From positions 1 to 64,000 of the forward strand of contig JAFMIR010000017.1 in assembly GCA_017853885.1 (NCBI GenBank): 64,000 bases of DNA, read 5' to 3'. A program made the position numbers and the translations under genes. The notes below the pieces were generated by a model. That model saw only the letters and a list, made by a program, of their open reading frames with translations, did not search any database and was not told where the DNA came from. The DNA is from Prosthecobacter sp. (GTDB lineage: Bacteria > Verrucomicrobiota > Verrucomicrobiia > Verrucomicrobiales > Verrucomicrobiaceae). Positions within the stretch are counted from its first letter, which is position 1. The number at the start of each line of letters is the position of its first letter. Below are positions 9,203-17,885 of the stretch, piece by piece.

Positions 9203-10221
9203 GGCAGCACCTCCGCGATGGGCAGCACGAGCACGACGAGCTTTTTGCCGTCGAGCTTCACGAGATTCGGATTCGGCCAGACCTCGACATCGAGGGGTTT
9301 TTGAGCCAGCAGAGCCATCTGCGAGACAAAACCGGCGCTGCTGTCGCCCCCAAAATGCTGAGTCTCGTCGTCGTAGATCCACATCAAATCGCCGCCGACG
9401 AGCAGGATGGGTGATTTGGCATCCAACTCGATGCCACCGATGCTGACAAGCTCGGCCTGTTCGAGGCCGAAGAGTTTGTCTGGCGAACGCGGATCGAGTT
9501 TCCGCGTGAGATCGCCCGCGTCCAGATGCGTGAGGATCGTGGCGGAGATGAGCGGCGTCTCGCTGCCGAGCAAGGCGGGAAACTTTTCGCGCAGGTGTTT
9601 TTCGGTGAGCAACGCGGCCTGCTTCATGGCTTCAGGTGTCCAATGGCTGTCGCGGCGGAAATAGACTTGTTTGCGATCGCGCAGCTTCCAGAACGGATCG
9701 GTAAGGTCGAGCACGTCAATGCCGGTTTGGCGCAAGGCATCCAAGCGCGGTTTTTCGCTGGTGGCGCGAATTGGGTCCCAGTAACGACCTTCGCGAATCT
9801 TTTCGGGGTAGAGCGTGGCACGACTGGGCACAGCCACGAGTATCAGCGGGATGCCGCGCTTTTTGAGTTCAGCGGCAAAAACCATCACCGCTTCGCTGGC
9901 GGGCGCATCGGCGGTGCGGTGGGCCAGCATGCGCTCAAGCTCGCGTTGATCGAAGAGCCAGCCTTCGTTGCCGAGGAAGGCTTCGTTGCCACCCTGACGC
10001 AGCGTCCAAGTGAGCACGCGCTGCATGCCGGTGCGGGTCCAGACGGCCAGCAGATTCGTTTTGCCCGGCGTCACCCACGCGCTGATCTCAAACAGCATCG
10101 GCGCGAGCAGCAGCACGAGAAACACCCGCGTGATGAGCGAGGCCTCCGGAGCCGTCAGCGTGCGCTCTGGGATGACTTCGGTGCGTTTCGAGGCGTCGAT
10201 GGGCGGGGCGGTCGGTTTCAT
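9199..10221 (-). CDS. AlgJ/AlgX-like SGNH-fold protein (possibly inactive acetyltransferase)
   Basis: Resembles alginate O-acetyltransferase AlgJ, which acetylates exported polysaccharides in the periplasm. The 340-residue protein has an N-terminal membrane anchor (about 33-50), then NEGWLFDQREL, the AVPSRATLYPEK segment and the DSHWTPEAMKQA motif that carries the catalytic Asp-x-His pair. The usual G-x-S nucleophile segment is replaced by VGGDLMW, with no serine at the expected place, so catalysis is doubtful. The start at 10221 shares one base with the upstream stop. The normal MBOAT partner (AlgI-like) is absent; a smaller membrane protein is upstream instead. Confidence 0.65.
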   Translation of the reverse strand: MKPTAPPIDASKRTEVIPERTLTAPEASLITRVFLVLLLAPMLFEISAWVTPGKTNLLAVWTRTGMQRVLTWTLRQGGNEAFLGNEGWLFDQRELERMLAHRTADAPASEAVMVFAAELKKRGIPLILVAVPSRATLYPEKIREGRYWDPIRATSEKPRLDALRQTGIDVLDLTDPFWKLRDRKQVYFRRDSHWTPEAMKQAALLTEKHLREKFPALLGSETPLISATILTHLDAGDLTRKLDPRSPDKLFGLEQAELVSIGGIELDAKSPILLVGGDLMWIYDDETQHFGGDSSAGFVSQMALLAQKPLDVEVWPNPNLVKLDGKKLVVLVLPIAEVLP

Positions 10222-10886
10222 CACATCGGCGAGATTTGCGTCCAAAGCATCACGACGGCCACCACGAGCACGCCGAGGCACCACCAGCCCTTCCAAGGCT
10301 TCCAAACTGTCAGAAAGGAGGCCGAGAGCGGCGCGAGAAAAAACACCGCGGCACCCGCGGCGAGCGTGAGGATGTGCAGATCCGTCCACACCCTCATTTC
10401 CTGGAAGAGAACGGCATACGTCCGCACCGGCGGCACGACGAGCGCCTTTAAAAACAAGGCCGTCTGCATCGGCGAACCCGTAACGGCGAGCATCACCAGG
10501 ATCGAGGCGATCACAAGCAAGACGAGCGACTTGCGTTTCACCGTGAGCACCTTTTCAAACAGCGGCGGCGTCGGCACACCGAGCCAGCCACCGAGTCCCG
10601 CGCTCACATCGCCCGCACTGGTGAAAAGCAGGCCTAGACACACGCTCAGCGACAGTAGGCTTGCCCAAGCTGCACCGCAGCTCACGTTTTGCGGTTCGTT
10701 TTCCAGCACCAACGTGGCAATGCGCCACAGCGGCACGACAAGCAGCACCCATTTCGATACGCCGAGGCACAGCCGCATCGAGGCCTGCGCCCGCGTCACG
10801 GCATCGCCACCGCGACGCAGCACCACCGCGCCTGCCAGCAGGATCGGAAGGGCCACAAAGAGAGTGTGATGGAGGCTGAAGGTCAC
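10221..10886 (-). CDS. Multi-pass membrane protein of unknown function
   Basis: Not recognised. The 221-residue protein has five to seven predicted membrane helices (about 5-25, 44-62, 70-92, 118-137, a weak one near 145, 170-190 and 197-215), with a short charged loop RRGGDAVTR after the first. It is the first gene of the minus-strand operon leading to the AlgJ-like protein, whose start it overlaps by one base. In related loci the position before an AlgJ-like gene holds an MBOAT acyltransferase of about 470 residues, but I see no MBOAT histidine motif here. A role in presenting or transferring an envelope substituent is only a guess. Confidence 0.6.
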   Translation of the reverse strand: MTFSLHHTLFVALPILLAGAVVLRRGGDAVTRAQASMRLCLGVSKWVLLVVPLWRIATLVLENEPQNVSCGAAWASLLSLSVCLGLLFTSAGDVSAGLGGWLGVPTPPLFEKVLTVKRKSLVLLVIASILVMLAVTGSPMQTALFLKALVVPPVRTYAVLFQEMRVWTDLHILTLAAGAAVFFLAPLSASFLTVWKPWKGWWCLGVLVVAVVMLWTQISPM

Positions 10887-11046
10887 TTGGGATGCAGTTG
10901 GGCGGGGGCACGCGGTCCGTCAAACAGCGATGCGTGCTGTGATGACGGAAATTATCTGTCGTTTCTTGGGCGTGAAGGTGGTCACGGAGCGAAACCATCA
11001 TTTCAGGCAGGCAAAACGGGCGTGATGAGGTTCAATCCGCTCACTC

Positions 11047-12033
11047 ATGGCATCTCTCCTCATCATCGGCTGCGGCAGCATCGGCGAGCGGCATCTGCGC
11101 TGCTTTCAAAAGACCGGCCGCTGCACCGTGACCGCGTGCGAGACGAATCCCGCGCTGCTCGCCGCGATGCGGCAACGCTACGACGCGGCAGGCTTTGCCA
11201 CGCTGGATGAAGCGCTCGCGGCCTCCCGCTATGATGCGGCGGTGATCTGCACGCCGGCGCATCTGCACCTGCCGATGGCGAAACGGCTGCTCGGGCACGG
11301 TTTGCATGTCTTCATCGAAAAACCGCTCGCGATTGATGAGTCGCTCGTGCCGGAGGTGCGTGCGGCCATCGCTGCGGCGGATCGTTTTGTGGCGGTGGCG
11401 TATGTGTTCCATCTCATGCCGTGGATTCAGCAGGCGAGAGCGTTTTTGCAGACGGGTCAAATCGGTCGCGTGCTCCAGGCAACGTCCGTCTCCGGCCAGC
11501 ACTTCCCCACCTTTCGCCCGGCTTATCGCGAGATCTACTACACGCGACGCGAGACGGGCGGCGGCGTGATCCAGGATGCGCTCACGCACCTCGCGAATGC
11601 CGTCGAGTGGCTACTCGGGCCTTGCACGCGGGTGTATTGCGATGCGGCGCATCAGGCGCTCGAAGGTGTCACCATTGAGGACACCGTGAACGTCACGGCC
11701 CGTCATGGCGCGGTGATGGTCAGTTACGCGATGACGCAGTTCCAGGCGCCGAATGAAAACACGCTCCACATCCACGGCGAGCGCGGCAGCGTGAAGATCG
11801 AGGGCCATCTCCAGCGATGGGGCGTGCTCAAGCATGGCGAGAAGGACTGGACCTGGCATGTCACGCCGCCGCTGGAGCGTGACGACCTCTTCATCGCCCA
11901 GGCAAACGCCTTTCTCGACGGCATAAAAGGCCTCCCGAATCCGCTCTGCACCTTCGAGGAGGCTGTGCAGACCCTTCGTTTCAACCTCGCCGCCCTCCGT
12001 TCCTCCGACGCCGGCACCGCCATCGACCTATGA
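11047..12033 (+). CDS. Gfo/Idh/MocA-family NAD(P)-dependent oxidoreductase
   Basis: Predicted sugar or cyclitol dehydrogenase with an N-terminal Rossmann domain and a C-terminal alpha/beta domain, 328 residues. The dinucleotide motif is GCGSIGERH at 8-16, and EKPLAIDES near residue 97 gives the conserved Glu-Lys-Pro with the catalytic lysine. GGGVIQDALTHLAN further on matches the active-site Asp-x-x-x-His region. It overlaps the next gene, a second member of the same superfamily, by 4 nt (ATGA at 12030-12033). The substrate is unknown. Confidence 0.87.
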   Translation: MASLLIIGCGSIGERHLRCFQKTGRCTVTACETNPALLAAMRQRYDAAGFATLDEALAASRYDAAVICTPAHLHLPMAKRLLGHGLHVFIEKPLAIDESLVPEVRAAIAAADRFVAVAYVFHLMPWIQQARAFLQTGQIGRVLQATSVSGQHFPTFRPAYREIYYTRRETGGGVIQDALTHLANAVEWLLGPCTRVYCDAAHQALEGVTIEDTVNVTARHGAVMVSYAMTQFQAPNENTLHIHGERGSVKIEGHLQRWGVLKHGEKDWTWHVTPPLERDDLFIAQANAFLDGIKGLPNPLCTFEEAVQTLRFNLAALRSSDAGTAIDL

Positions 12034-12968
12034 ACCGCGAATTGAAGCTCGCTATGCTCGGCATGATCGAAGGAAACGGCCATCCGTATTCTTGGAGCGG
12101 CATCATCAACGGCTACAACCCCGCCGAGATGGCGAAGTGCCCTTACGCCGGCATTCCGATCTACATGGGCAAACAGCCGCTCGACTCTGTGCGCATCCCC
12201 GGTGCCCGCGTGACGCACATCTGGTGCGATGATCCCGCCGATGCGCCGAAGGTGGCCGCGGCCAGCCTCATCGAGCACATCGTCGAAAAACCGGAGGACG
12301 TGATCGGCCACGTCGATGCCACCGTGATCGCCACCGATGATGGAACGGATCATGTGCGGCGTGCGCGACCCTTTGTGGAGGCCGGGCTGCCCGTGTTCAT
12401 CGACAAGCCGATGGCCACGACGATCTCCGAGCTGCGGCAGATGGTGCAGTGGCATCGCGAGGGCCGCGTGCTGCTCTCCACCAGCGGCATGCGCTACGCA
12501 CCCGAGATGCGGGCGGACTTCTCCGCGCTTGGCGAGCTGCGTTGGATCACCAGCTTCACCTGCAAGACCTGGGAACGCTACGGCATCCATGCGCTGGAGG
12601 CCGTCGAGCCGTTGCTCGGCCCCGGTTTCCTCACCGTGCAAGCCCACAGCGATGCCGGTGGCGATGTCATGCACCTCACGCATCGCAGCGGTGTCAAAGT
12701 CACCCTCGCGGCGCTGCACGATGCGTATGGCAGCTTCGGAGCTGTGCATCTCTACGGCACCAAAGGCGATCTCGCCGTGAAGCTCACCGATACCTACCAC
12801 GCCTTCCGCGGCCAGCTCGTCGCCTTCATCGACATGCTCCGCACCGGCCAGCGTCCGCTACCCTTCGACGAAACCGTCGAACTCATGGCCGTCATCATCG
12901 CCGGCATCCGCAGCCGCGAGCAGAGTGGTTCAGTGATTCTTATCCAAGATGTACTGTCAGAGATTTGA
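12030..12968 (+). CDS. Divergent Gfo/Idh/MocA-like oxidoreductase
   Basis: 312-residue relative of the preceding dehydrogenase. The N-terminal strand (KLAMLGMIEGNGHPYSW) lacks the GxGxxG dinucleotide motif, and the region that follows is longer than normal. The lysine-proline element is retained as DKPMATT near residue 130, with Asp instead of Glu. Proteins with this start recur in Planctomycetes and Verrucomicrobia, where their function is not established. Tight overlap with the upstream dehydrogenase suggests the two act together, possibly as a heteromer or in successive steps. It ends 3 bp before the helicase start. Confidence 0.75.
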   Translation: MNRELKLAMLGMIEGNGHPYSWSGIINGYNPAEMAKCPYAGIPIYMGKQPLDSVRIPGARVTHIWCDDPADAPKVAAASLIEHIVEKPEDVIGHVDATVIATDDGTDHVRRARPFVEAGLPVFIDKPMATTISELRQMVQWHREGRVLLSTSGMRYAPEMRADFSALGELRWITSFTCKTWERYGIHALEAVEPLLGPGFLTVQAHSDAGGDVMHLTHRSGVKVTLAALHDAYGSFGAVHLYGTKGDLAVKLTDTYHAFRGQLVAFIDMLRTGQRPLPFDETVELMAVIIAGIRSREQSGSVILIQDVLSEI

Positions 12969-12971
12969 AGG

Positions 12972-15497
12972 ATGGCGGAGGCCAACTTGCTGCGCGATAA
13001 ATCGCTGCCCATGGCCGACCACCCGCTGCTGCGCCGACTTCCGAAATCCAATGACTGCTTGAATGACGAGCTGCTGGCGGCGTTTCTCGATTATGTGGCG
13101 GAGAAGCAGCTCACGCTCTATCCGGCGCAGGAGGAGGCCATCTTGGAGCTGTTTGATGATCGCAACGTGATCCTCAACACGCCCACCGGCTCGGGGAAAT
13201 CGCTCGTCGCACTGGCGCTGCACTTCCGCTCGCTCGCGAAGGGGCGGCGCTCGGTGTACACCTGTCCGATCAAGGCGCTGGTGAATGAGAAGTTCCTCGC
13301 GCTGTGCCGCGACTTCGGCCCTGAGAACGTCGGCATGGCCACGGGCGATGCCACGGTGAATCGAAACGCGCCGATCCTGTGCTGCACGGCGGAGATTCTG
13401 GCCAACTACGCCCTGCGCGATGGCGCGGAGGCTCCGTTTCGCGAGGTGATCATGGACGAGTTTCATTACTACTCGGACAAGGAACGCGGCGTGGCCTGGC
13501 AGGTGCCCCTGCTGACGATGAGCAGCTCGCGTTTCCTCATCATGTCGGCCACGATGGGCGGATCGGCGTTTTTCAAAGACGAGCTCACGCGGCTCACGAA
13601 GGCGGAGACGACCGTGGTGGCCTCGTATGAGCGTCCGGTGCCGCTGGAGTTCAGCTACGCGCAGACATCGGTCGATGTGACCTTGCAGGAGCTCGTCGCG
13701 GCGAACAAAGCGCCCGTCTATCTCGTGTACTTCACGCAGAATGAGGCCGCCCAGGCCGCGCAGGATCTCATGAGCCTGAATTTCTGCTCCGCCGCCGAAA
13801 AGGCAGCCATCAAGGAGCTGATGACCGGGGCGAAGTTCACTAGCCCGTATGGCAAGGAGGTGAAAAAATACCTCAGCCATGGCGTGGGCATCCATCACGC
13901 CGGTTTGCTGCCGAAGTATCGCGTGCTCGTCGAGAAGCTGGCGCAGCGTGGCCTTCTCAAAGTCATCTGCGGCACCGACACGCTCGGCGTCGGTGTGAAC
14001 GTGCCGATCCGCACGGTGCTGCTCACGCGACTCAGCAAATTCAGCGGCGAAAAGGTGGCCACGCTCACCGCGCGTGACTTTCACCAGATCACCGGGCGTG
14101 CCGGTCGTCGCGGCTTTGACGACGTGGGCTACGTCGTGTGCCAGGCACCGGAGCACATCATCGAAAACGCCAAGATGGAGGCCAAGGCCGCGGGCGATGT
14201 GAAGAAGCTGCGCAAGATGGTGAAAAAGAAGCCGCCGGAAGGTTTTGTTGGCTGGAGCGAGGACACCTTCAAAAAGCTGCAAGCTGCCTCGCCGGAGCCG
14301 CTGGTGTCGCGTTTTCAAGTCTCGCACGGCATGCTGCTGCAGGTGCTGAGTCGAGCGGGAGACAGTTGCGCGGCCATGCGGCAGCTCATCGCCAGATCGC
14401 ATGAAACGGCGAATGCGAAGACGCAGCACGAGAAGCGTGCGTGGCAGCTTTTTCGGGCGCTGGTGCAGCGAAAGATCGTGGAGATCATCCCGCCCGCGAA
14501 ACGCGGCGCCGATCCAACCAAGCTCCAGCTCAATGTGGAGCTGCAGGACGACTTTTCACTCAACCACACGCTCTCGCTGTATCTCATCGACACACTGGCG
14601 CTGATCGATCCCGCCTCCGCGACCTACGCCGCTGATGTGATGACACTTTGCGAGTCCATCCTCGAAAACCCCGACGTCATCCTGCGCCGCCAGCTCAGCA
14701 AGGTGAAGGACGAGGCGATGGCCGCGATGAAGAACGAAGGCGTGCCCTACGAGGAGCGCATCGCCAAGCTGGAGGAACTCGAATACCCGAAACCCTGCCG
14801 CGAGTTCATCTACAGCACCTTCAACGCCTTCAGCGAGGCGCATCCGTGGGTCGGCCAAGAAAACATCCGGCCGAAAAGCATCACGCGGGAGATGTTTGAG
14901 AACTTTCGGAGCTTTGCCGACTACATCCACGACTATGACCTCCACCGCGCCGAGGGCGTGCTGCTGCGCCATCTTTCCGGCACGCTCAAGGTGCTGGCGC
15001 AGACGGTGCCGGACAGCTTCAAGACCGAACCGGTGCAGGAAATGGAGGCCTGGCTCGCCGGCGTGCTTCGCGGCACCGATTCCAGCCTTCTCGATGAATG
15101 GGAAAAGCTGCGCGATCCCAACTACAAGCCAGACGAGGTCGAAGAAAAGCCCGTCGCAGCGCCCGACATCACGCGGAACAAGCGCGAGTTCACCGCCCTC
15201 ATCCGCACGGAGATCTTCCGCTACCTGCAGCAGCTCATCCGCGGCCAGATCGACCTCCCCGAGCTCGACGACTACTACGCCGACCACGACCGCATCCGCC
15301 TCGACAACGAAGCCCGCAACGGCCGCCACACCTATGTAGTGCCCAGCGAAGACGGCCAAACCTGGCGCGTGAACCAAGTCCTCATCGACCCCGAAGAACT
15401 CAACGACTGGCAGCTCGAATTCCGCGTCGATCTGCCGCAGGCCCGCGAAGATGGCAAACCGACGCTGGAGTTTGTGAGCCTGAGCCGGATCGGGTGA
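12972..15497 (+). CDS. Ski2-like DEAD/DEAH-box helicase with DUF3516-like C-terminus
   Basis: Superfamily 2 RNA or DNA helicase of 841 residues. Walker A is PTGSGKS (71-77). Motif II reads DEFH (162-165) instead of the commoner DEVH or DEAH. Motif III is SAT (192-194), and motif VI is [12 protein letters not shown] in the second RecA-like domain. The 400 or so residues after the helicase core match the architecture of DUF3516 proteins, known mainly from actinobacteria, rather than a typical Lhr or RecQ tail. It may act in RNA turnover or repair; this is not shown. The gene starts 3 bp after the oxidoreductase, so co-transcription is likely although the functions look unrelated. Confidence 0.85.
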   Translation: MAEANLLRDKSLPMADHPLLRRLPKSNDCLNDELLAAFLDYVAEKQLTLYPAQEEAILELFDDRNVILNTPTGSGKSLVALALHFRSLAKGRRSVYTCPIKALVNEKFLALCRDFGPENVGMATGDATVNRNAPILCCTAEILANYALRDGAEAPFREVIMDEFHYYSDKERGVAWQVPLLTMSSSRFLIMSATMGGSAFFKDELTRLTKAETTVVASYERPVPLEFSYAQTSVDVTLQELVAANKAPVYLVYFTQNEAAQAAQDLMSLNFCSAAEKAAIKELMTGAKFTSPYGKEVKKYLSHGVGIHHAGLLPKYRVLVEKLAQRGLLKVICGTDTLGVGVNVPIRTVLLTRLSKFSGEKVATLTARDFHQITGRAGRRGFDDVGYVVCQAPEHIIENAKMEAKAAGDVKKLRKMVKKKPPEGFVGWSEDTFKKLQAASPEPLVSRFQVSHGMLLQVLSRAGDSCAAMRQLIARSHETANAKTQHEKRAWQLFRALVQRKIVEIIPPAKRGADPTKLQLNVELQDDFSLNHTLSLYLIDTLALIDPASATYAADVMTLCESILENPDVILRRQLSKVKDEAMAAMKNEGVPYEERIAKLEELEYPKPCREFIYSTFNAFSEAHPWVGQENIRPKSITREMFENFRSFADYIHDYDLHRAEGVLLRHLSGTLKVLAQTVPDSFKTEPVQEMEAWLAGVLRGTDSSLLDEWEKLRDPNYKPDEVEEKPVAAPDITRNKREFTALIRTEIFRYLQQLIRGQIDLPELDDYYADHDRIRLDNEARNGRHTYVVPSEDGQTWRVNQVLIDPEELNDWQLEFRVDLPQAREDGKPTLEFVSLSRIG

Positions 15498-15539
15498 GGC
15501 GCAGTTTGATTCGTCGAGGATTTGAGGAAGGTATAAGCC

Positions 15540-16269
15540 GTGAGATCGAACCTCTACATTCTCGGCGGCTGCAACGGCGCGGGCAAAAGCACGCTGGCGC
15601 GTCGCTTGCTGCCCATGCTCGGCATTCATCGCATTCCTGAATGCGGATGAGATCGCGAAGGGTCTGTCGCCGGTCGATCCATCACTCGCAGCCTTCAAGG
15701 CGGGACGTTTGCTGATCGAAGAAGCTCGCGAACTGATCACGGCAAGTTCCAGCTTCGCGATCGAGTCCACTCTGAGCGGTCGCACCTACCTCAGCATGAT
15801 CCGCGAGGCCAAGGAACGTGGTTATCGCTTCATCATACACTACATCATGATCGAGTCTGCTTCGCAGGCAGTGAGCCGCGTGGCTCTGCGGGTCATGCAT
15901 GGAGGTCATCATGTGCCTGAAGAAGATGTGCGCCGCCGCTTTGACCGCAGCCGGAAGCACTTTGTGGAGGATTATGTGCAGCTTGCCGACGAATGGGTCT
16001 TGTGGGACAACTCCCAGCCGCCGCATCGCCAGATCGCAGACGACACATCCCATCGAATCGAAGACCTCCACGACCTTATAAACACGAACCGTCTCATGGA
16101 GCAGCCTGTCATCACCGACACCAAGGAAATGGTCCGGCTCGGTCTGGAGGCCAGCCGCCTCGTCACGGAGGAGATGCTCGATTTCTACCGTCGCATGGAC
16201 ATCAAGGTAACGCCGCAGATGACTCTCGCCGAGCCGGAGACGCAGCAAAAGCCTCTCATCTACCGCTGA
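15540..16269 (+). pseudogene. Zeta-toxin-like P-loop kinase, frameshifted
   Basis: Related to the zeta toxin / UDP-GlcNAc kinase family of P-loop phosphotransferases. A GTG at 15540, preceded by a GAGGAAG-like ribosome binding site, opens a frame with the P-loop GGCNGAGKST. It stops at TGA 15648-15650. The rest of the protein continues in the next frame from about 15634 as FLNADEIAKGL and runs to the stop at 16267-16269. Removing one base near 15633 (CGC-A-TTC) joins the halves into a normal-length protein of about 242 residues. Either the gene is inactivated or the assembly has a one-base error. No partner antitoxin gene was recognised. Confidence 0.75.
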
Positions 16270-16271
16270 CT

Positions 16272-16308
16272 CAGTGAAGCAGGCACTCTTGCCCGCCTTG
16301 GCTCACTG
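16272..16308. repeat. Imperfect stem-loop after the zeta-like gene
   Basis: CAGTGA at 16272 pairs with TCACTG at 16303, with an inner AGGC/GCCT pair and a loop of about 10 nt. It starts 3 bp after the zeta-like stop. A terminator or processing hairpin is possible, but there is no T-tract after it. Confidence 0.3.
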
Positions 16309-16360
16309 GTTTGTCCGCGAGACCAAGGCAGAAGCGGCCCGTGGCTGCGTTTAGGAGGGT

Positions 16361-17749
16361 ATGAGACTTCTCTTTCTCTCCATCCTCTGCCCTCTGCTAG
16401 CCTCCGCCGCCACGCCGCTCGATCTCGGCACGCGCTGGGAAATCTTCGTCGATGACTACCTCGTCGCGAAAAAGGAAGGCCTCGCCTTAAAGCTGCATGA
16501 GCCGGTGCGCCGCGAAATCGTGCTCACCACCGACAAGCCATGGGAAGGACCGACCTGCGGCTACTTCTCCGCCATTCAGGATGGCAAAAAGGTGCGGCTC
16601 TACTATCGCGGATCGGCGGGCGGCAGTGATCACAGCGATGCGCAGGTCACCTGCTTCGTCGAAAGCGAGGACGGCATCCATTTCACGCGACCAAAGCTCG
16701 GTTTGATCGAAGCGGGCGGCACGAAGGACAACAACGTCATCTGGCGCGGCGTCGAGTCGCACAACTTCGCGCCGTTTCTCGATGCGAATCCGAACGCGAA
16801 AGCCGCGGAGCGCTACAAGGCGCTCGGCGGCGTGAAGCAACCCGGCAAGAACTGGCATCAGGGCGAGACACCGGGCGGTTTGTATGCCTTTGCCTCGCCG
16901 GATGGCATTCATTGGAAAAAGATGCAGGACACGCCGGTGATCACGAAGGGGGCGTTTGACTCGCAAAACCTCGCTTTTTGGGACGTGACGCGGAATCGCT
17001 ACGCGAGCTTCAGCCGCATCTTCACGAACAAGGTCCGCGCCATCCAGAGCATGACCTCGGCGGACTTTTTGAGCTGGAGCGACGGCGCGGCGCATCAATA
17101 CGCCGAGGGCGTGCCTTTCGAGCACTTCTACACGAGTGCCACCGTGCCCTGCCCGACCGCGCCGCATCTGTTTCTCTCGTTTCCAAAACGCTTCGCCACC
17201 ACACGTGAAAAGGTGAAAGGCCACGTCGGCGGCAAAGGCGTGAGCGATGCCGTTTTCATGAGCAGCCGCGATGGCACACACTGGGATCGCCCCTTCCTTG
17301 AGGCCTGGGTGCGGCCCGGATCCGATCTCCAAAACTGGACCGAGCGTAGCAACATGACCGCCTGCGGCATCTACGATCCCGGTGATGGCGAATGGTCGCT
17401 CTACATCAGCGAGCACTACCGCCACCCCGATCATCGCATCCGACGCCTTACTGTGCGCAAGCAGGGTTTTGCCTCCATGCATGCTAATGCGAAAGGCGGC
17501 AGTTTCACCACGAAGCTGATCAAGGTCTCCGGCTCGAAGCTCCTGCTCAACTCCGCTACCTCCGCCACCGGCTCACTGGTGATCGAAGCCCTCGATGAAA
17601 ACGGTGTCGTCGCTGCCAAATCCGCCGAAATCTACGGTGATGAGTTTGAAGCGAACGTGCTCGACACCTCGAAGCTTATCGGAAAAGCCGTGACGCTGCG
17701 TGTGACAATGAAGGACGCGGATTTGTATGCGCTTCGGTTCGCGGAGTGA
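16361..17749 (+). CDS. Secreted glycosidase-like beta-propeller protein
   Basis: 462-residue secreted protein with a signal peptide of about 16 residues ending in Ala-Ser-Ala-Ala. The body repeats short blade motifs such as FVESEDGIHFTRP, FASPDGIHWKKM and MSSRDGTHWDRPF, typical of five-bladed propellers related to GH32/GH43-type hydrolases. The C-terminal 100 residues form a separate beta-sandwich-like region. Proteins of this kind are abundant in Planctomycetes and Verrucomicrobia and presumably bind or cut carbohydrates, but catalytic carboxylates cannot be assigned by eye. An AGGAGGG ribosome binding site lies just before the start. Confidence 0.65.
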   Translation: MRLLFLSILCPLLASAATPLDLGTRWEIFVDDYLVAKKEGLALKLHEPVRREIVLTTDKPWEGPTCGYFSAIQDGKKVRLYYRGSAGGSDHSDAQVTCFVESEDGIHFTRPKLGLIEAGGTKDNNVIWRGVESHNFAPFLDANPNAKAAERYKALGGVKQPGKNWHQGETPGGLYAFASPDGIHWKKMQDTPVITKGAFDSQNLAFWDVTRNRYASFSRIFTNKVRAIQSMTSADFLSWSDGAAHQYAEGVPFEHFYTSATVPCPTAPHLFLSFPKRFATTREKVKGHVGGKGVSDAVFMSSRDGTHWDRPFLEAWVRPGSDLQNWTERSNMTACGIYDPGDGEWSLYISEHYRHPDHRIRRLTVRKQGFASMHANAKGGSFTTKLIKVSGSKLLLNSATSATGSLVIEALDENGVVAAKSAEIYGDEFEANVLDTSKLIGKAVTLRVTMKDADLYALRFAE

Positions 17750-17885
17750 AGCACGCCAAGAAGGCCAAGTCGGCGTCAAGACTTGGGATTCTAGAGCCCG
17801 TGAGGAAAGGCGGCGCTAACACTTGGGTGCGTGGACCCACCATGTTTTGAAGCCATGAATCTGCTCTCGCGATGCCTACGGCGGC

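Noticed and set aside
16274..16354. Tiny 26-codon GTG-started frame between the zeta-like gene and the propeller gene, considered as an antitoxin
   Set aside because: Too short, no family resemblance, and it overlaps a stem-loop that explains the sequence better.
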